Source: Polytrichum commune (Eukaryota > Streptophyta > Polytrichopsida > Polytrichales > Polytrichaceae). From it: DNA of 60,000 nt. Where the stretch lies: NCBI GenBank assembly GCA_950295325.1, contig OX485803.1:10108001-10168000 (forward strand), in the 5' to 3' direction. Numbering within the stretch: the first letter of the stretch is position 1; each line of letters starts with the position of its first letter. Shown here one piece after another: positions 1 through 10,861 of this stretch. Below the pieces are notes generated by a model. It had not been told where the DNA came from, searched no databases, and was given only the letters and a program-made list of their open reading frames with translations. A program made the translations under genes and the position numbers.

Positions 1-87
1 TAATACGCACTGTGTGGTGGGTGTGTGTGTACTCTTGCATCGGCCGTGCATTTGTAAGGGTAAAGGCAGGCAAGTGAATGTAAGAGA

Positions 88-122
88 GAGGAGAGGAGAG
101 GAGAGGAGAGGAGAGGAGAGGA
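88..122. repeat. GGAGA pentanucleotide repeat
   Basis: Six or more perfect copies of a GGAGA/GAGAG pentamer. Simple-sequence DNA with no gene attached. Confidence 0.9.
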
Positions 123-140
123 GCAGCTCCAGTGAAGTGA

Positions 141-162
141 TGTGTAGTGTAGTGTAGTGTAG
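141..162. repeat. TGTAG pentanucleotide repeat
   Basis: About four tandem TGTAG units just downstream of the GGAGA repeat. Confidence 0.8.
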
Positions 163-428
163 GCAACCTAGCTAGGTCTGGGCACGGGGGAGGAGGGCTA
201 CTGATCATGGGCCTCAGGCAGGGCCATCCCATCCCATCCCGTGTTGCAAGGCTTGGTGACGAGTGACAAGGCCCCCATGATCTGCCCCTCCTCCTCCTTC
301 CGGCGGGCCTTATAATTGAATGAAAGCCGACGACCAGTACTACTGCAGAGTGATGGTGATGATGATGAGAACCTCACTGACTTCGCCCCAGTACTACTGC
401 TCCTTACAATCAATCTGCCATGCAATCT

Positions 429-463
429 CCCCTCCCCCCCCCCCCCTCCCCCCCCCCCCCTCC
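429..463. repeat. C homopolymer tract interrupted by T
   Basis: Roughly 33 C residues with two interrupting T. It is one of about ten long C or G runs in the window. Reading frames that cross it, such as a proline-rich one on the plus strand, are artefacts of the tract. Confidence 0.9.
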
Positions 464-554
464 CTTTATACCCCAGCCCCGCCCAGCCCTGCTGAGTCAA
501 CCAGGGAGAGCCTGGAATCCGGATCAGTGCCCGGGAAGTTTTCGGGTGTAGTCG

Positions 555-990
555 GTCCAGATCCATGTCATTCTACATCCAGCCGGTTTACATGTTCACA
601 TAATCTTCCGGTTTTGCTTTCATTTGTTTGAGGTATATTCGTCTATAGATTCCTCTAAAGTGATCGGTGATTCTCCTGAAGTCTCCAACTTCAACCGGTT
701 ATTTCTCAAACTCAACCGGTGGTTCATCTGTAACCAACCGCCGGTTCTCTCTCTCTTGCCCAGTGTTCGGGGAGGGTTTTGAGCATAACCGGTCCACATC
801 TCGGTGTTTGCAAGTCCAACCGGTGACAGGCTGACATCTTTCGGACTTTTCTTCATCGACTTGAGGTATATTCTACCATAGATTCCTCTAAAATGATCGA
901 TGAATTTCCTGGAGTCTTGAACTTCACAACCGGTCATTTCCCAAACTCAACCAGTTCATCTGTAACTAGCAGCCGGTTCTCCCGTTCATT
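555..990 (+). repeat. CCGGTT-rich dispersed repeat, two tandem copies
   Basis: Two diverged copies of a unit of about 240 bp. Each unit contains in order TTGAGGTATATTC, GATTCCTCTAAA, TGATCG, CAACCGG, CTCAACC and CCGGTTCTC. The same unit recurs inverted at 1312-1510, inside the 14-kb transposon at 21757-21955, 22370-22480 and 23485-23682, and as a fragment near 36137. No coding function is apparent. Confidence 0.75.
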
Positions 991-1044
991 GCCCTTGCCA
1001 TCTCCAAGCCTTTTCCATGGAGAATTGACCGCTAACCTTGTTTT

Positions 1045-1302
1045 GTCTAATTAGTGTGCGCCGCACTAATTCATTCCCAATTACCCCACACTATTTTGTT
1101 GATTATGATTTGAGGTGGCCCACTGTGATTTCTGATGTGAAAATTTGGTCTGGGTATTTTGGTTCCTACATATTTAGATGGAGATTCAAGGCAAGGTAAG
1201 TATTATAGAATCACTGATGTTAACCAAGGCAAGTGCTGGGAAATTAATGTGGACCACACTAAATTCCAACCGACATGAATTCCCCACCCACACTAATGAG
1301 AC
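1045..1302. mobile_element. possible short inverted-repeat (MITE-like) element
   Basis: GTCTAATTAGTGTG at 1045-1058 is mirrored by CACACTAATGAGAC at 1289-1302 (13 of 14 bases in inverted orientation). No target-site duplication was found and the interior is non-coding, so this may be a partial or decayed element. It lies between direct and inverted copies of the CCGGTT-rich repeat. Confidence 0.3.
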
Positions 1303-1311
1303 TAAATAGTG

Positions 1312-1510
1312 TAGTTACAGGTGAACCGGTTGAGTTTGAGAGATAGTTGGTTGAAGTTCAAGACTACATGAACATTACTGGTCGTTTTAGAGGAATATGT
1401 AGGATATAGCTCAGATTAATAAAGAAAATTGAAAGATGACAATATGTAACTGGCTGGACTTGGTAATACTAGGATCTTGACTGATTATGTCCAAAATTCT
1501 CCCTAGACAT
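1312..1510 (-). repeat. CCGGTT-rich dispersed repeat, inverted copy
   Basis: Minus-strand copy of the unit at 555-990, recognised by GAACCGGTTGAGTTTGAGAG, TTTTAGAGGAAT and CTGATTATG blocks. With the copy at 760-990 it forms a long imperfect inverted repeat. Confidence 0.65.
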
Positions 1511-4130
1511 TGATGTTCACAACACCTACCATCGGGGGAGGGCAACGAGGTTGATTTCCTATGTAGAGCACAGAGGTTATTTTGTTAGAAAACAAATTAA
1601 CACCTAAATTGAGATCAGAGGCCCCAAATTAGTTTTTGAGGGGCTAATTTAGTACAAAAAAAAAACTTGTATTGGGGCATGTTTTTATTGCACCCCCGGT
1701 GGTAGGTGTTAGGAAACAAAATTTGCCTTTTCCCTTCCTTCTTGGAGAAAGGTGAGGTGAGGTAAGGTGAGGTGAGGTAAATGGGAGAGAGGGAATGGCT
1801 TGGGTTTCGTGGCGTCTATATTAACTCATCCATTGCAGATGAAAGGGCTATGGAGTGAAGTCCCCTACATGATGGCCAATTGACTCCAACTTGATATCAC
1901 TAGACTAATTCAAGATTTCTTATGCTATTTTTGGAGTCTAGTTCTCTACAAATCATTATTTTCAGGCTTTACAAGATTTCACTGTGTTTTCACCTTCCTA
2001 ATGGATGAATTAACATAGTCATCTTGAATCCTTAGCTCAAAGAAAGTTATCACATACGAAGCATACCAATGTTGGACTAGTATCGCGTTTTGTTTTATAC
2101 CACTCGGGTATCTATAATGAGGGTTTCATATCGTTTGATACTACTAGTAGGGTATGGGTATTTGATGAAAATTTTAAATGTTTTTTCTTACCATACGGGT
2201 CTATATGCCATGCTAGAAACTTCAAGCCCAAGTAAAATCATCCTAGTATCAATATTGTTTAGACTTGTATCAACCCAAATAATAACCATGGTATACAAAG
2301 AATCTCTCACTGGACATACCCACCAAATATCAATATCTGACTCATATTGTAATTTCTAGTGCATGTGGATAGGTTCAATGACATCGTTATTGATGTTCAT
2401 TGTTGATACCATGCATTCACCTATATACCAAACCAATATTGGAGCATACCTCTCATCCATCCAACATTAAAACTTAAACCCCTATAAGCTTGTGGCTCAA
2501 TAATCTCAAATGACTTGGAATAAACTAAATTCCATAATTTTGAAAGCTAATTTCAGCGTCAACTAAACTACAAAATAAAAACCTCCGAGTTGTGTCGTGC
2601 CTATTTTATGACTTTTATGTACGCTTTTGTATGCAACAAGTCCCTCTCCTTGGGCTCTACATAGCAATCAATCAACGTTTTCACCCTCCCCCTCGGTAGG
2701 TGTCAAAGACTTTTACCCCTACTCAAAGGTCTCGGGCAACTGCCTAGAACTGTCACATAACAATGTTGTGGTTGAAGGATCATCATTCACGTCCCCACAA
2801 CGCACGGAGTAAATTCGACACCTGCATGCATGGGGGGAGTTTGAAATTGGTAGATATATATGTGGCCCATAATTGTAGAAGGAGTGTGGTACGTAAAGAA
2901 ACTTATGAGGCTTGGCCCCGTAGTCTACATTATCTTGACTTGGGACTACTACATAAAATACTCCTTCAAATGGTGAAATAAATAAAATATAAAATAGGTA
3001 AAAAGTATGAGCAAAAGTGCACACTTCTATGAATTCACAAAAGTGTGCACTGCTAGCATATGAGTCCTACGCAATTGTCCCATGTCGATGAAAGAACAAT
3101 GCGAAATCTTCCACTGTGCTAGATTTGCAAATCTTTCATTGTGTTAGATTCACAAATCTTTCAGTTACATGCTTGTGGGTGCACCTTTCATTACATTTCC
3201 AAGAACTACATGTGTTCGCAACAAACTCTAAAAACCCCATATATACAATTTTTTTTTTTAAAAATAAAGCAATATATGTACTTTTTCAATGATAAAATAC
3301 AAGTGATAACATGTGCACATAAAAAAAATTAAAAAAAATTGTATGTAGTCATTAACATAAGTTTACAAATTCATTTTTGAATAATAATGAACCCCTGTCA
3401 TATGTTACGTATAATGTAAAACCGTAGCATTCATTAATAAAGTCATTGAAGACTTTTTCATTCCCCGAATGTAACTCATAACCATCTAAGCTTACAATAT
3501 ATGTCATAGAAGCTATTGCAATTATTATTTCTAATGATATTTGCCATCAAATGATCCATAAGATCATAAGTCCACTTATTGTTGGTTGCTTTTCGATACC
3601 ATCATAAACCAATCCCCATGCTTGATCCAAGGACTTGCAACTATTGCGATTCCTAAGTGCTTGATCCAAATTGTTGCACACATTCGAGGTTTACTAACAA
3701 TACAAAAGTGATTGAGAGAAAACCCACCTAGGTATCAACACCTTCGCAATTTCGATGTTGTCCATGATCTAACGAAGGCATCAACCACCCACATCAACCA
3801 CAAGAAACGCCACAAAGAAGCGTTGGCCGTTCCTCTTGCAACCCTAAGCAAGAAGTTGCCTCATTCTCAACTCAACCGCCCCTTCCAAAACCCTAATATT
3901 GTCTCTTCCATACATACATGGATGAGATAAGGAAATGAGGAATTCTTCATCATAGTTTCATCCAATATTAAATACCTATCTCATAATGTCTAGTGACCCT
4001 ACCATACAAGTACAAATGTTATATATTTTCTAGAGGTCCACCTTACATGTACATAACGACGAGTTATAATTTGTGTAGCATATGTATACGTAGTACGGAA
4101 AGGTCCAAATTAATACCCCTTTTGTGCACT
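1511..4130. other. intergenic, no gene recognised
   Basis: AT-rich DNA with only short open frames that lack recognisable motifs. A short AGGTG-type purine repeat lies near 1748-1780 and an A-rich stretch near 3250-3340. Nothing else was supported. Confidence 0.6.
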
Positions 4131-4138
4131 CACGTATA

Positions 4139-4637
4139 CACAGGTAGATCACTTAGTGCATTTTAAAAACGACGTGCGGCATAATATAGAGAGGATAAAA
4201 ATCATTTGAAATTAAAATTATAAAGGAATTCCAAATAATGAAGGGGCCATTAAATGTAGACAATCCCATTATAAGTAAGTTAGATGGACATAAAACGTGG
4301 GCCATTATTTTTTTGTAAAATTAATATAGGGCTGAAGATAAGGATCCTAGAAGGTATGTTTAGTATGGTATGTAAATGGGTTTAGGACTCACGGGGATGG
4401 ATGGTAATTGGGATTTTCGTCTGTCCAAAAATGGCTTAAAAGGAATATAGAGTACAAAAAATTGCAGTGACTTGGACAATATAAGTAATGAAAGGGTGCA
4501 AACAAATGGGCCATTTTTGAAATTTAAATAATTATAGGGAGGCTTTAATTCAACCCTTGAAGGTAAATAGCCCCAAAACAAAAAAAACCCCTAGCCGCAC
4601 GTGGTGCACAAAAATGCCTTAGAGTGATCTACCTGTG
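4139..4637. mobile_element. hAT-type MITE, complete copy
   Basis: This 499-bp non-autonomous element has inverted ends beginning CACAGGTAGATCAC. The similarity extends about 40 bp inward to a CGTGCGGC block. The 8-bp flanks are CACGTATA on the left (4131-4138) and CATGTATA on the right (4638-4645), a target-site duplication with one C-to-T change. The 8-bp length and CA-initial ends fit the hAT superfamily. It encodes nothing. A second copy in opposite orientation (16369-30927) is split by the 14-kb transposon, so this copy is a paralogous empty site. Its interior includes the sequence matching that insertion target, near 4375-4395. Confidence 0.9.
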
Positions 4638-4645
4638 CATGTATA

Positions 4646-6802
4646 CTCATACGCGTTATGAAAGGTGCACCCCCTGGGTTACATAAGACAAGTTTCTAGT
4701 GACATAGGTCAATTGCCTAAGACTTATATGCTTGTAGTGTGCAAACTCAATTTCATGATTTTACAAACCAAGTTCATTGGAATTATGGACCAAGTTCATA
4801 AATAAATAAATAAATAAATAACCAACGTCAGGCAATCTAACGTGAATTTGAATCCGTTGGCCTTACCCTGCTCAAGAATCCTCTTGGTGTAGGGTGGGGT
4901 TTACTACCTACCTTGCGGTGGGTGGGCTCTTGGCTTCCTACCTACCTAGCTAGTTTCTTTTGGTCAAGTAGAGAGAAGATTTCACAACGGGAATCAAATT
5001 GCCAACCACTCCATCGGAAATGGGTACCTCTCCACTATCACCTAGTAGTGTCATCTTGGGTCATCTTGGATTGGACCCAAGATCACTATATAGATAACCA
5101 ATTTAACTTGAGGTTTTAACCAAGTTCATTACATGTTGTGAACAATTTTATGATTTGGCACCCATATTCACAACTTTGCAATATCAATTTCATGATTTGT
5201 ATTTCACAAAGAATGGTACATCATGTATAAGATTCTCCCAATCATTCCTAATGACTAGCTCTACCAAAATTTTGATTGACCTCTCTTATCCAACCTTGGA
5301 CCATGTTTGCACTCGCGGCCAACACTCCCCACAATCAAATCCACAAGCACACTACACCTCAAATCCATGGGATTACGCACTCCAACTTCATTGGGGTTTT
5401 GTTGCTTGCCTCGATGTGTAGTAATCAAAGACCATAGAAGAACCAACACTACTTGCTTCCGAGTTTGAGTTATTGTAACGAAAGACCAAAGAAAATTCAA
5501 CGTCAAGGCTAGAGGCTTCCAAGTAAACACAAAACAAACGAGAAGACAAAGAACGCGAAACGAGAAGACAAAGAACGCGAAACGAGAACGCAAGAAGTTG
5601 AGAAGTTGAGAAGTTGAGAATACGAAAACCATAGAGTGTGAAAAGATTTATGAAAATGATTTGGAAGATTCATGAAGTTGCTAGAGGTAAAGGTCCATTA
5701 TCAAGAAAGTGAGGTGTGCTACATGTCAAGTCGATTTAGAAGAATTATGAACTAATTTAGAGGGTTCATGAAATTGGTAGAACACTCCAGTAACATTGGT
5801 TGGAATGTTTATGAACTAGCTTGGAACCTTCATGAAATAGAGTTTGCACATTTGTGAAGTCAACTTACCAAAGGAGTATATACTCATTGTTAGTAAGAAA
5901 ATAATGTAGGCTATTATGATTTCCATGAAATTAAGTTCATATTATTTCTAAAAATCCATGGTATAAATCATATATTATTTGTCTATGTTTCTGCATTATA
6001 AGTAATTCCTGTTGTTCTCAAGTGCATATCTATTTTGTATATGTATGTTGTATTGTGGAATTTTGAAATTGCTTTGAGGCTAAACAACATTGCAATGAAT
6101 TATGGCTTTGCCTTTTAAGGTGGTTTTTTGAAAGGAGCTGAAGTTTGGCTTTGTCGGACAACCAACTAGAATTGGCCATGTGTGGATGATAATCACAAGG
6201 CATAGGGCTCTTGCGACAAACCACTTGTTAGTTTTTAATAAACATATGGTACATGAAAATGACTCACCCAACCTTTCAAAGTAAATGAAAGGTACTACAA
6301 AACATGCATAATTTGAAAACTACATAATTGAATGGGTCATTTAATTGCTTGAAACCAAGATAATACCACCCAATCAATTATACTCTTGCCACATGTGATT
6401 CCCATAAGTCATGCTAAGTATCAGCCTAGGAGTCTAAACCTTAACATTAAATAGCCGATGACATTGAAATGAAACCCTTAAGCCCACATGGCCAAGGACA
6501 TTGAAATATAAACCTCAATGTCAACCTGCACATTCGAGGCCTTCAAATCAACAATGATACACAAAATATGATACAAAGTACTTGCAATGTGTTTCAAGAC
6601 AAGACAAAAAAAACAATGCCAACTGCATGTTGCAATTACACTCAACTTGAATTGCAATCAAGCCTACAACATTGCAATGGAAACCCTAACATCAAGCAAC
6701 TACCCATGGCCATGTTGCACCGGAACCTCAAAACAATAAGCCTATGCTGTAGACTAACCTTAAGCTCTTATGCTAAGAAGATCGTGCTCTCAAGTTGCAA
6801 GC

Positions 6803-6806
<4 letters not shown>
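4646..6806. other. intergenic, no gene recognised
   Basis: AT-rich DNA. It contains a TAAA microsatellite (4799-4822) and a small tandem array near 5536-5619: a roughly 22-bp unit containing ACGAGAAGACAAAGAACGCG, then three copies of GAAGTTGAGA. The open frames crossing these repeats have no recognisable domain. Confidence 0.6.

Positions 6807-6833
<27 letters not shown>
6807..6833. repeat. AG dinucleotide microsatellite
   Basis: About 13 AG units directly next to the left arm of the fold-back element at 6834. Confidence 0.9.
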
Positions 6834-6837
<4 letters not shown>

Positions 6838-7137
6838 ATTTAGTGTTTGATACACTAGATACGAATGCATACACTAAATATCAATAAGCCTATGAAAGTA
6901 AGTAACATTAAATGTAAACTCAAACACTAAATATCAACTATGGTAATATGTGGAAGTTATATGTTTGAGTTTAGTGTTAGTAAGGATATGAAAAAAGAAA
7001 GAAAGAAAAATGATAAAAGGAGAATTCCAACATATCTTCTAGCATATCTTCTAACACTAATTGTCAAAAAATCGAAAATTACTATTGAGCAAGGTAGGGT
7101 GGTAACAACATTAAATATAATCAAACACTAAATATCC
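6834..7137. mobile_element. fold-back / MITE-like element with 18-bp perfect inverted ends
   Basis: GGATATTTAGTGTTTGAT (6834-6851) is perfectly mirrored at 7120-7137. The ACACTAAATATC core recurs twice inside, near 6872 and 6924. No target-site duplication is visible, partly because the left flank is an AG microsatellite. Non-coding. Confidence 0.6.
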
Positions 7138-9597
7138 TATTTAGTGTAGTGTTGGCGTGAATGAGGGACGCTTCACCTTGATCATAGCCACAGGCTCATA
7201 TGTGAACTTGGAGTGGATTTAGTGAATATGGCTATGGGACAAGTGCTACTACTACATGTCAGAGGTGGTTCCTATAGTGGAAAATGACACGGAATTGTAG
7301 GCCGAGTTTACTATGTTTTTTTTTTTTTTTTTGAGGGGGGGGGGGGAGGGTAGGGTTATAGGTTTTGTCTACCGGTGTTGTGTATCTCAAGGGTGGGTTT
7401 TACGGGGGCATGTAGTCTTGACTTATTGCAACCTACGTTGAGTTTGATTTCCGGGGGTGACTCTTGAGTTTGGCTATCCCTTTATCTGAGCTATTTGTGT
7501 GGGTTTGGACAACATGTTGTAGGGTTTATTTTTGGGATTTTGTTGTTTGAATTAGTTTAGGTGGGAAGTACTGGTGGCTGATGATTTTCCAGTTTTTGTT
7601 TGTTGAGCATGAGTAGTGCGAGGTATATGATAGCTATCAAGTGGATTTGTTGCATGCATGCGTGTATAGGCATGAAAGAATGCAATATTGTTCAAAAAGG
7701 TTGGGGATGTTGTTAGTGTGTATGCCTCCTTGGATGCTTGCTATGAGAATAGTGAGTGTTATATACCATTCGCCCTCTTCTAGTGTGTTCATCAAGGGTT
7801 GGTATAACAATATACTCCATTGGGTGGATGAGGTGACATTGGAGGGGAATTGGGTGGACCAAATGGTGTGTTCTTTGATTGGCCATGTATTGTCCATATT
7901 GAAGTTTGAGGATTTGTTTGATTTGGGCATTTGTGCATTAAGATGTTGACTAGATGTGGTTGGAGAGGGAGGAGTGTACTGATGGGTTGTTAAGCCATTT
8001 TGCTACATATAGGTATTGGGGAGTATAATGTTCATGAGTTGGCATGTATATTCCCTTTTATCTAGGGTTTGAGGTTTTTGATGGTGTAGTAAGTGGCAAC
8101 AAAAAACTAAAGCACACAAGGCTACACCCACGAGCTACAAGCAAGGTAAACTTAAAGTTGGAATAAAACCTTGAGATGCATCCTAAACATCAAGCTACAA
8201 TAAAATCTTGAGCTCTTACCCAAATTTGACGTTGCAATTCAACAAACATTTGTACCTAAACCCAAAGTTGCAAATATACATAATTTGCAAACCTTAAGTT
8301 TGGCAGCATGAAACCTTAAACCCCAAGCCACAAGGGCATATGAGACATTAGTGGCAAGGTATGAAGGAAATCAAGTAATGATGAGACAATATGGAAACAA
8401 AGCAAGGCATTTCTTGAAAGGAATCATCATGTTGTCGTGGGTACATGCACTCACAACATAGTGTTTTATGCAATGTTTTTGAAGGCAAACCTAAAAACCA
8501 AAAGAATTTTTGCACCCTGGAGCCAAGGTGTTTGAGCTACCTAAGGCATATGTGTGTAATGACTGCCAATGGGGGAGAGAAGGTGATGGAAGGAGGGATA
8601 GCAACGAGAGCATCATTGTTATTTGGAGTCTCATTCCAAAGGACTTGCTACGACACTGCAAGTCTTGTCTCGTTAGGGTTAAGATGCATGACAATGCGGC
8701 GATGTTGTGAAAGGAGAGCGCAAACAAACTTTCCCCTTGCATTTCAAAAACCACACGATCATCACTTTGATCCTTTGCAAAGATATCAAAGTGACCCCAT
8801 GCCTATTATACTTTAGTTTTCTCAAGCGCTCTCTGCCAGTAAAGATTGAGATGGGTTGTGGTAGCAATGGCCATGGGTTGCATTGATATTGGACCCCTCT
8901 TTGTGAATTGTCTTTGTCCTTGATGTTTTCCTCATTGGAGAGATCTACATTGGCCCTCTCATTAACGTCTGAGTGCAACATGGTTGAAGGAGAATGGAGT
9001 AAGAGGGCAAATCAGCTGTTGCCATGGCGCATCTTTGGATGGTTGGTGTATGCACTCACATACAAACACTGGGTGTAGTAGCCTCCTCTTTGATCACCCT
9101 AGCAATTTTTTCATATGTTGCCATCTCTTTTTCTAGCTATTTGAGCTCATGTTTGCAACAAAAATGAAGCCACCGTTGTGCCACGTAGTAGGTAATATCC
9201 TCTAATGTGAAGAGGTTGAAAGCATTTTGCTAAGCAATGTGCTCGGCCTTTTTAAGCGTTGCTTGTATAAACTAGGTTGTCGCCCTTGCGTTAACTCTCA
9301 AGGGTTGCTTCCATTACCTCCATGTCCTTGTGGTCCACCTTACCAACTCCCCTCTTGGTGGCCTCAAGGTTGACATTGCCTACGATGCTCTGACACTACA
9401 CCTATGATGCAATAAAGGTAACCTCCCTTTTGTTCATGGGCAAATCCGTTGCATTGACGCATGCAACCTTGTGCTTTGACCCCCATGGGCCTAAAAATAG
9501 AATAAAACCACGGGTGATCTTTGAGGAGGAGACAAGGGTGCTTGTATGCAAATAGCTCGGGGGGGGGGGGGGGGGGGTACTCCCGTATTTTAGAAAT
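7138..9597. other. intergenic, no gene recognised
   Basis: No credible coding region. It includes an adjoining T and G homopolymer tract around 7314-7347 and a 19-base G run at 9559-9577. Several open frames of 60-120 codons overlap on both strands with no recognisable motifs. Confidence 0.55.
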
Positions 9598-9605
9598 CTA
9601 CGTGA

Positions 9606-10853
9606 CAGGCCATAAATTTGACACCCTAGCCAAATTTCCAGGGGACACCCTGCTCCAATTTTTGGGTGTCCTCATAAATTTCTCTTAAAATTTTTTTTTG
9701 TCAAAATAGGTACAATTTTGAAAAATATATAATATCATTTCAAAATTTCAATTAAAAATCAAAAAAATCACTACATATCATAACTTGCAATGCAAATCAA
9801 ACCTACAAGCGGCGGCCTTTCATAGCACACCACTTTACCCATACTTGTTCAAAGTCAATGGCCTCTATGGGGATTTTTGCCATTGCAACTCTCATTTGTG
9901 CTTCCAAAGTCTCTAATACCAAACTACACCGTAAAGTAGATTTAATATGATTTTGAGTAGAAAATCCTCTCTCACAAGAAGCTGTACTAGCAGGAATTAC
10001 AAGAACAGCTTGCCACAACTTTGTCATACGAGGATATCTTCCAACATAGTCCAAATTGGAAGAATAAACCATCCAAGCTTGGTGCATTTTAAGACCACCA
10101 CATGAAATATGAAGTGTATCCAAAAAACCTCGAAGCTCTGATTTTAAACCACGCTCATCAAAAAGATTCCCTCCATTAGTGCAGAAGTGGTCAATGAAAC
10201 TCTGAAGCCATAAACGAGCATTTCGATGAAGAAGTGTCAAGTCTGTTGAAAAACAAACATGGCTAAATAGCTTAGCTGCATTGAAGAGCTTCAAATCAGG
10301 AAATCGTTGCTACAATGATTCTATCACCTTAACCACATAGGCCTGTGCAATCACCTTGCACCCATGGAGGGTACCATCACCACCAAACTCAATTGCATGA
10401 GGCAATGGTACATAATGCAATATATGTGAATGCACCACTCCTGTAGAGTCTTGAAAATGGATCTCACCACCTCTAGAAATGTCCAAAAATTGTGCCACAA
10501 ATTTGGTATCCACACCAAACTCCTCATATTTCTAGTGTGTCAATTGACGTGTGATTTTTTTCTCCACAAGTCACAGTACGTGTCAATTTCTAGAATGTGC
10601 GTGTCAATTGACGTGCATTTTTTTTGTGCAAGTTTTTGCGTGTCAAAAAAGAAAAACTTGCAAAAACTTTGTCAAACATATACACTGATAGGCCCTACAA
10701 GTACAGGGGACACCCTGAATTTTTTTTGGGTGTAAAAAGGACACCCTTGTAGGATTTTTGGGTGTCCTCGGGGACACCCTGTTTGAGATTTGGGTGTCCT
10801 AGGACACTCTAGGAAGCAAAATACACCCCCCAGGGTGTCAATTTTATGCCCTG
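9606..10853 (-). mobile_element. hAT DNA transposon remnant, internally deleted
   Basis: A 1,248-bp element bounded by a perfect 8-bp target-site duplication, CTACGTGA (9598-9605 and 10854-10861). Its terminal inverted repeats begin CAGGCCATAAATTTGACACC on the left and CAGGGCATAAAATTGACACC on the right. Both subterminal regions carry many direct and inverted copies of GGGTGTCC, resembling the clustered transposase-binding motifs of other hAT elements. The interior keeps only the C-terminal portion of a transposase (minus strand). The inverted pair GCAAGTTTTTGCG / CTTGCAAAAAC near 10630-10670 adds further secondary structure. Confidence 0.9.
9803..10513 (-). pseudogene. hAT transposase C-terminal fragment (dimerisation domain)
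   Basis: One minus-strand frame from 10513 to 9803, interrupted by an in-frame TAG at about 10307. It ends in a typical hAT C-terminal dimerisation region: a tryptophan-containing helix, then IPASTASCERGFS, then a conserved block of the N-x-I-K-S-x-L-R type. The nearest described type is the ZNF862-like hAT group (family knowledge, not searched). No DDE core or N-terminal zinc finger is present within the element, so it cannot encode active transposase. It sits inside the element with matching 8-bp duplications at 9606-10853. Confidence 0.85.
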
Positions 10854-10861
10854 CTACGTGA

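Noticed and set aside
4360-4581. An open frame on the minus strand whose product closely matches a plus-strand frame at about 16420-16660
   Set aside because: Both lie in the same MITE family in opposite orientation. The similarity is DNA repeat similarity, the frames lack proper starts, and the element is non-coding in structure.
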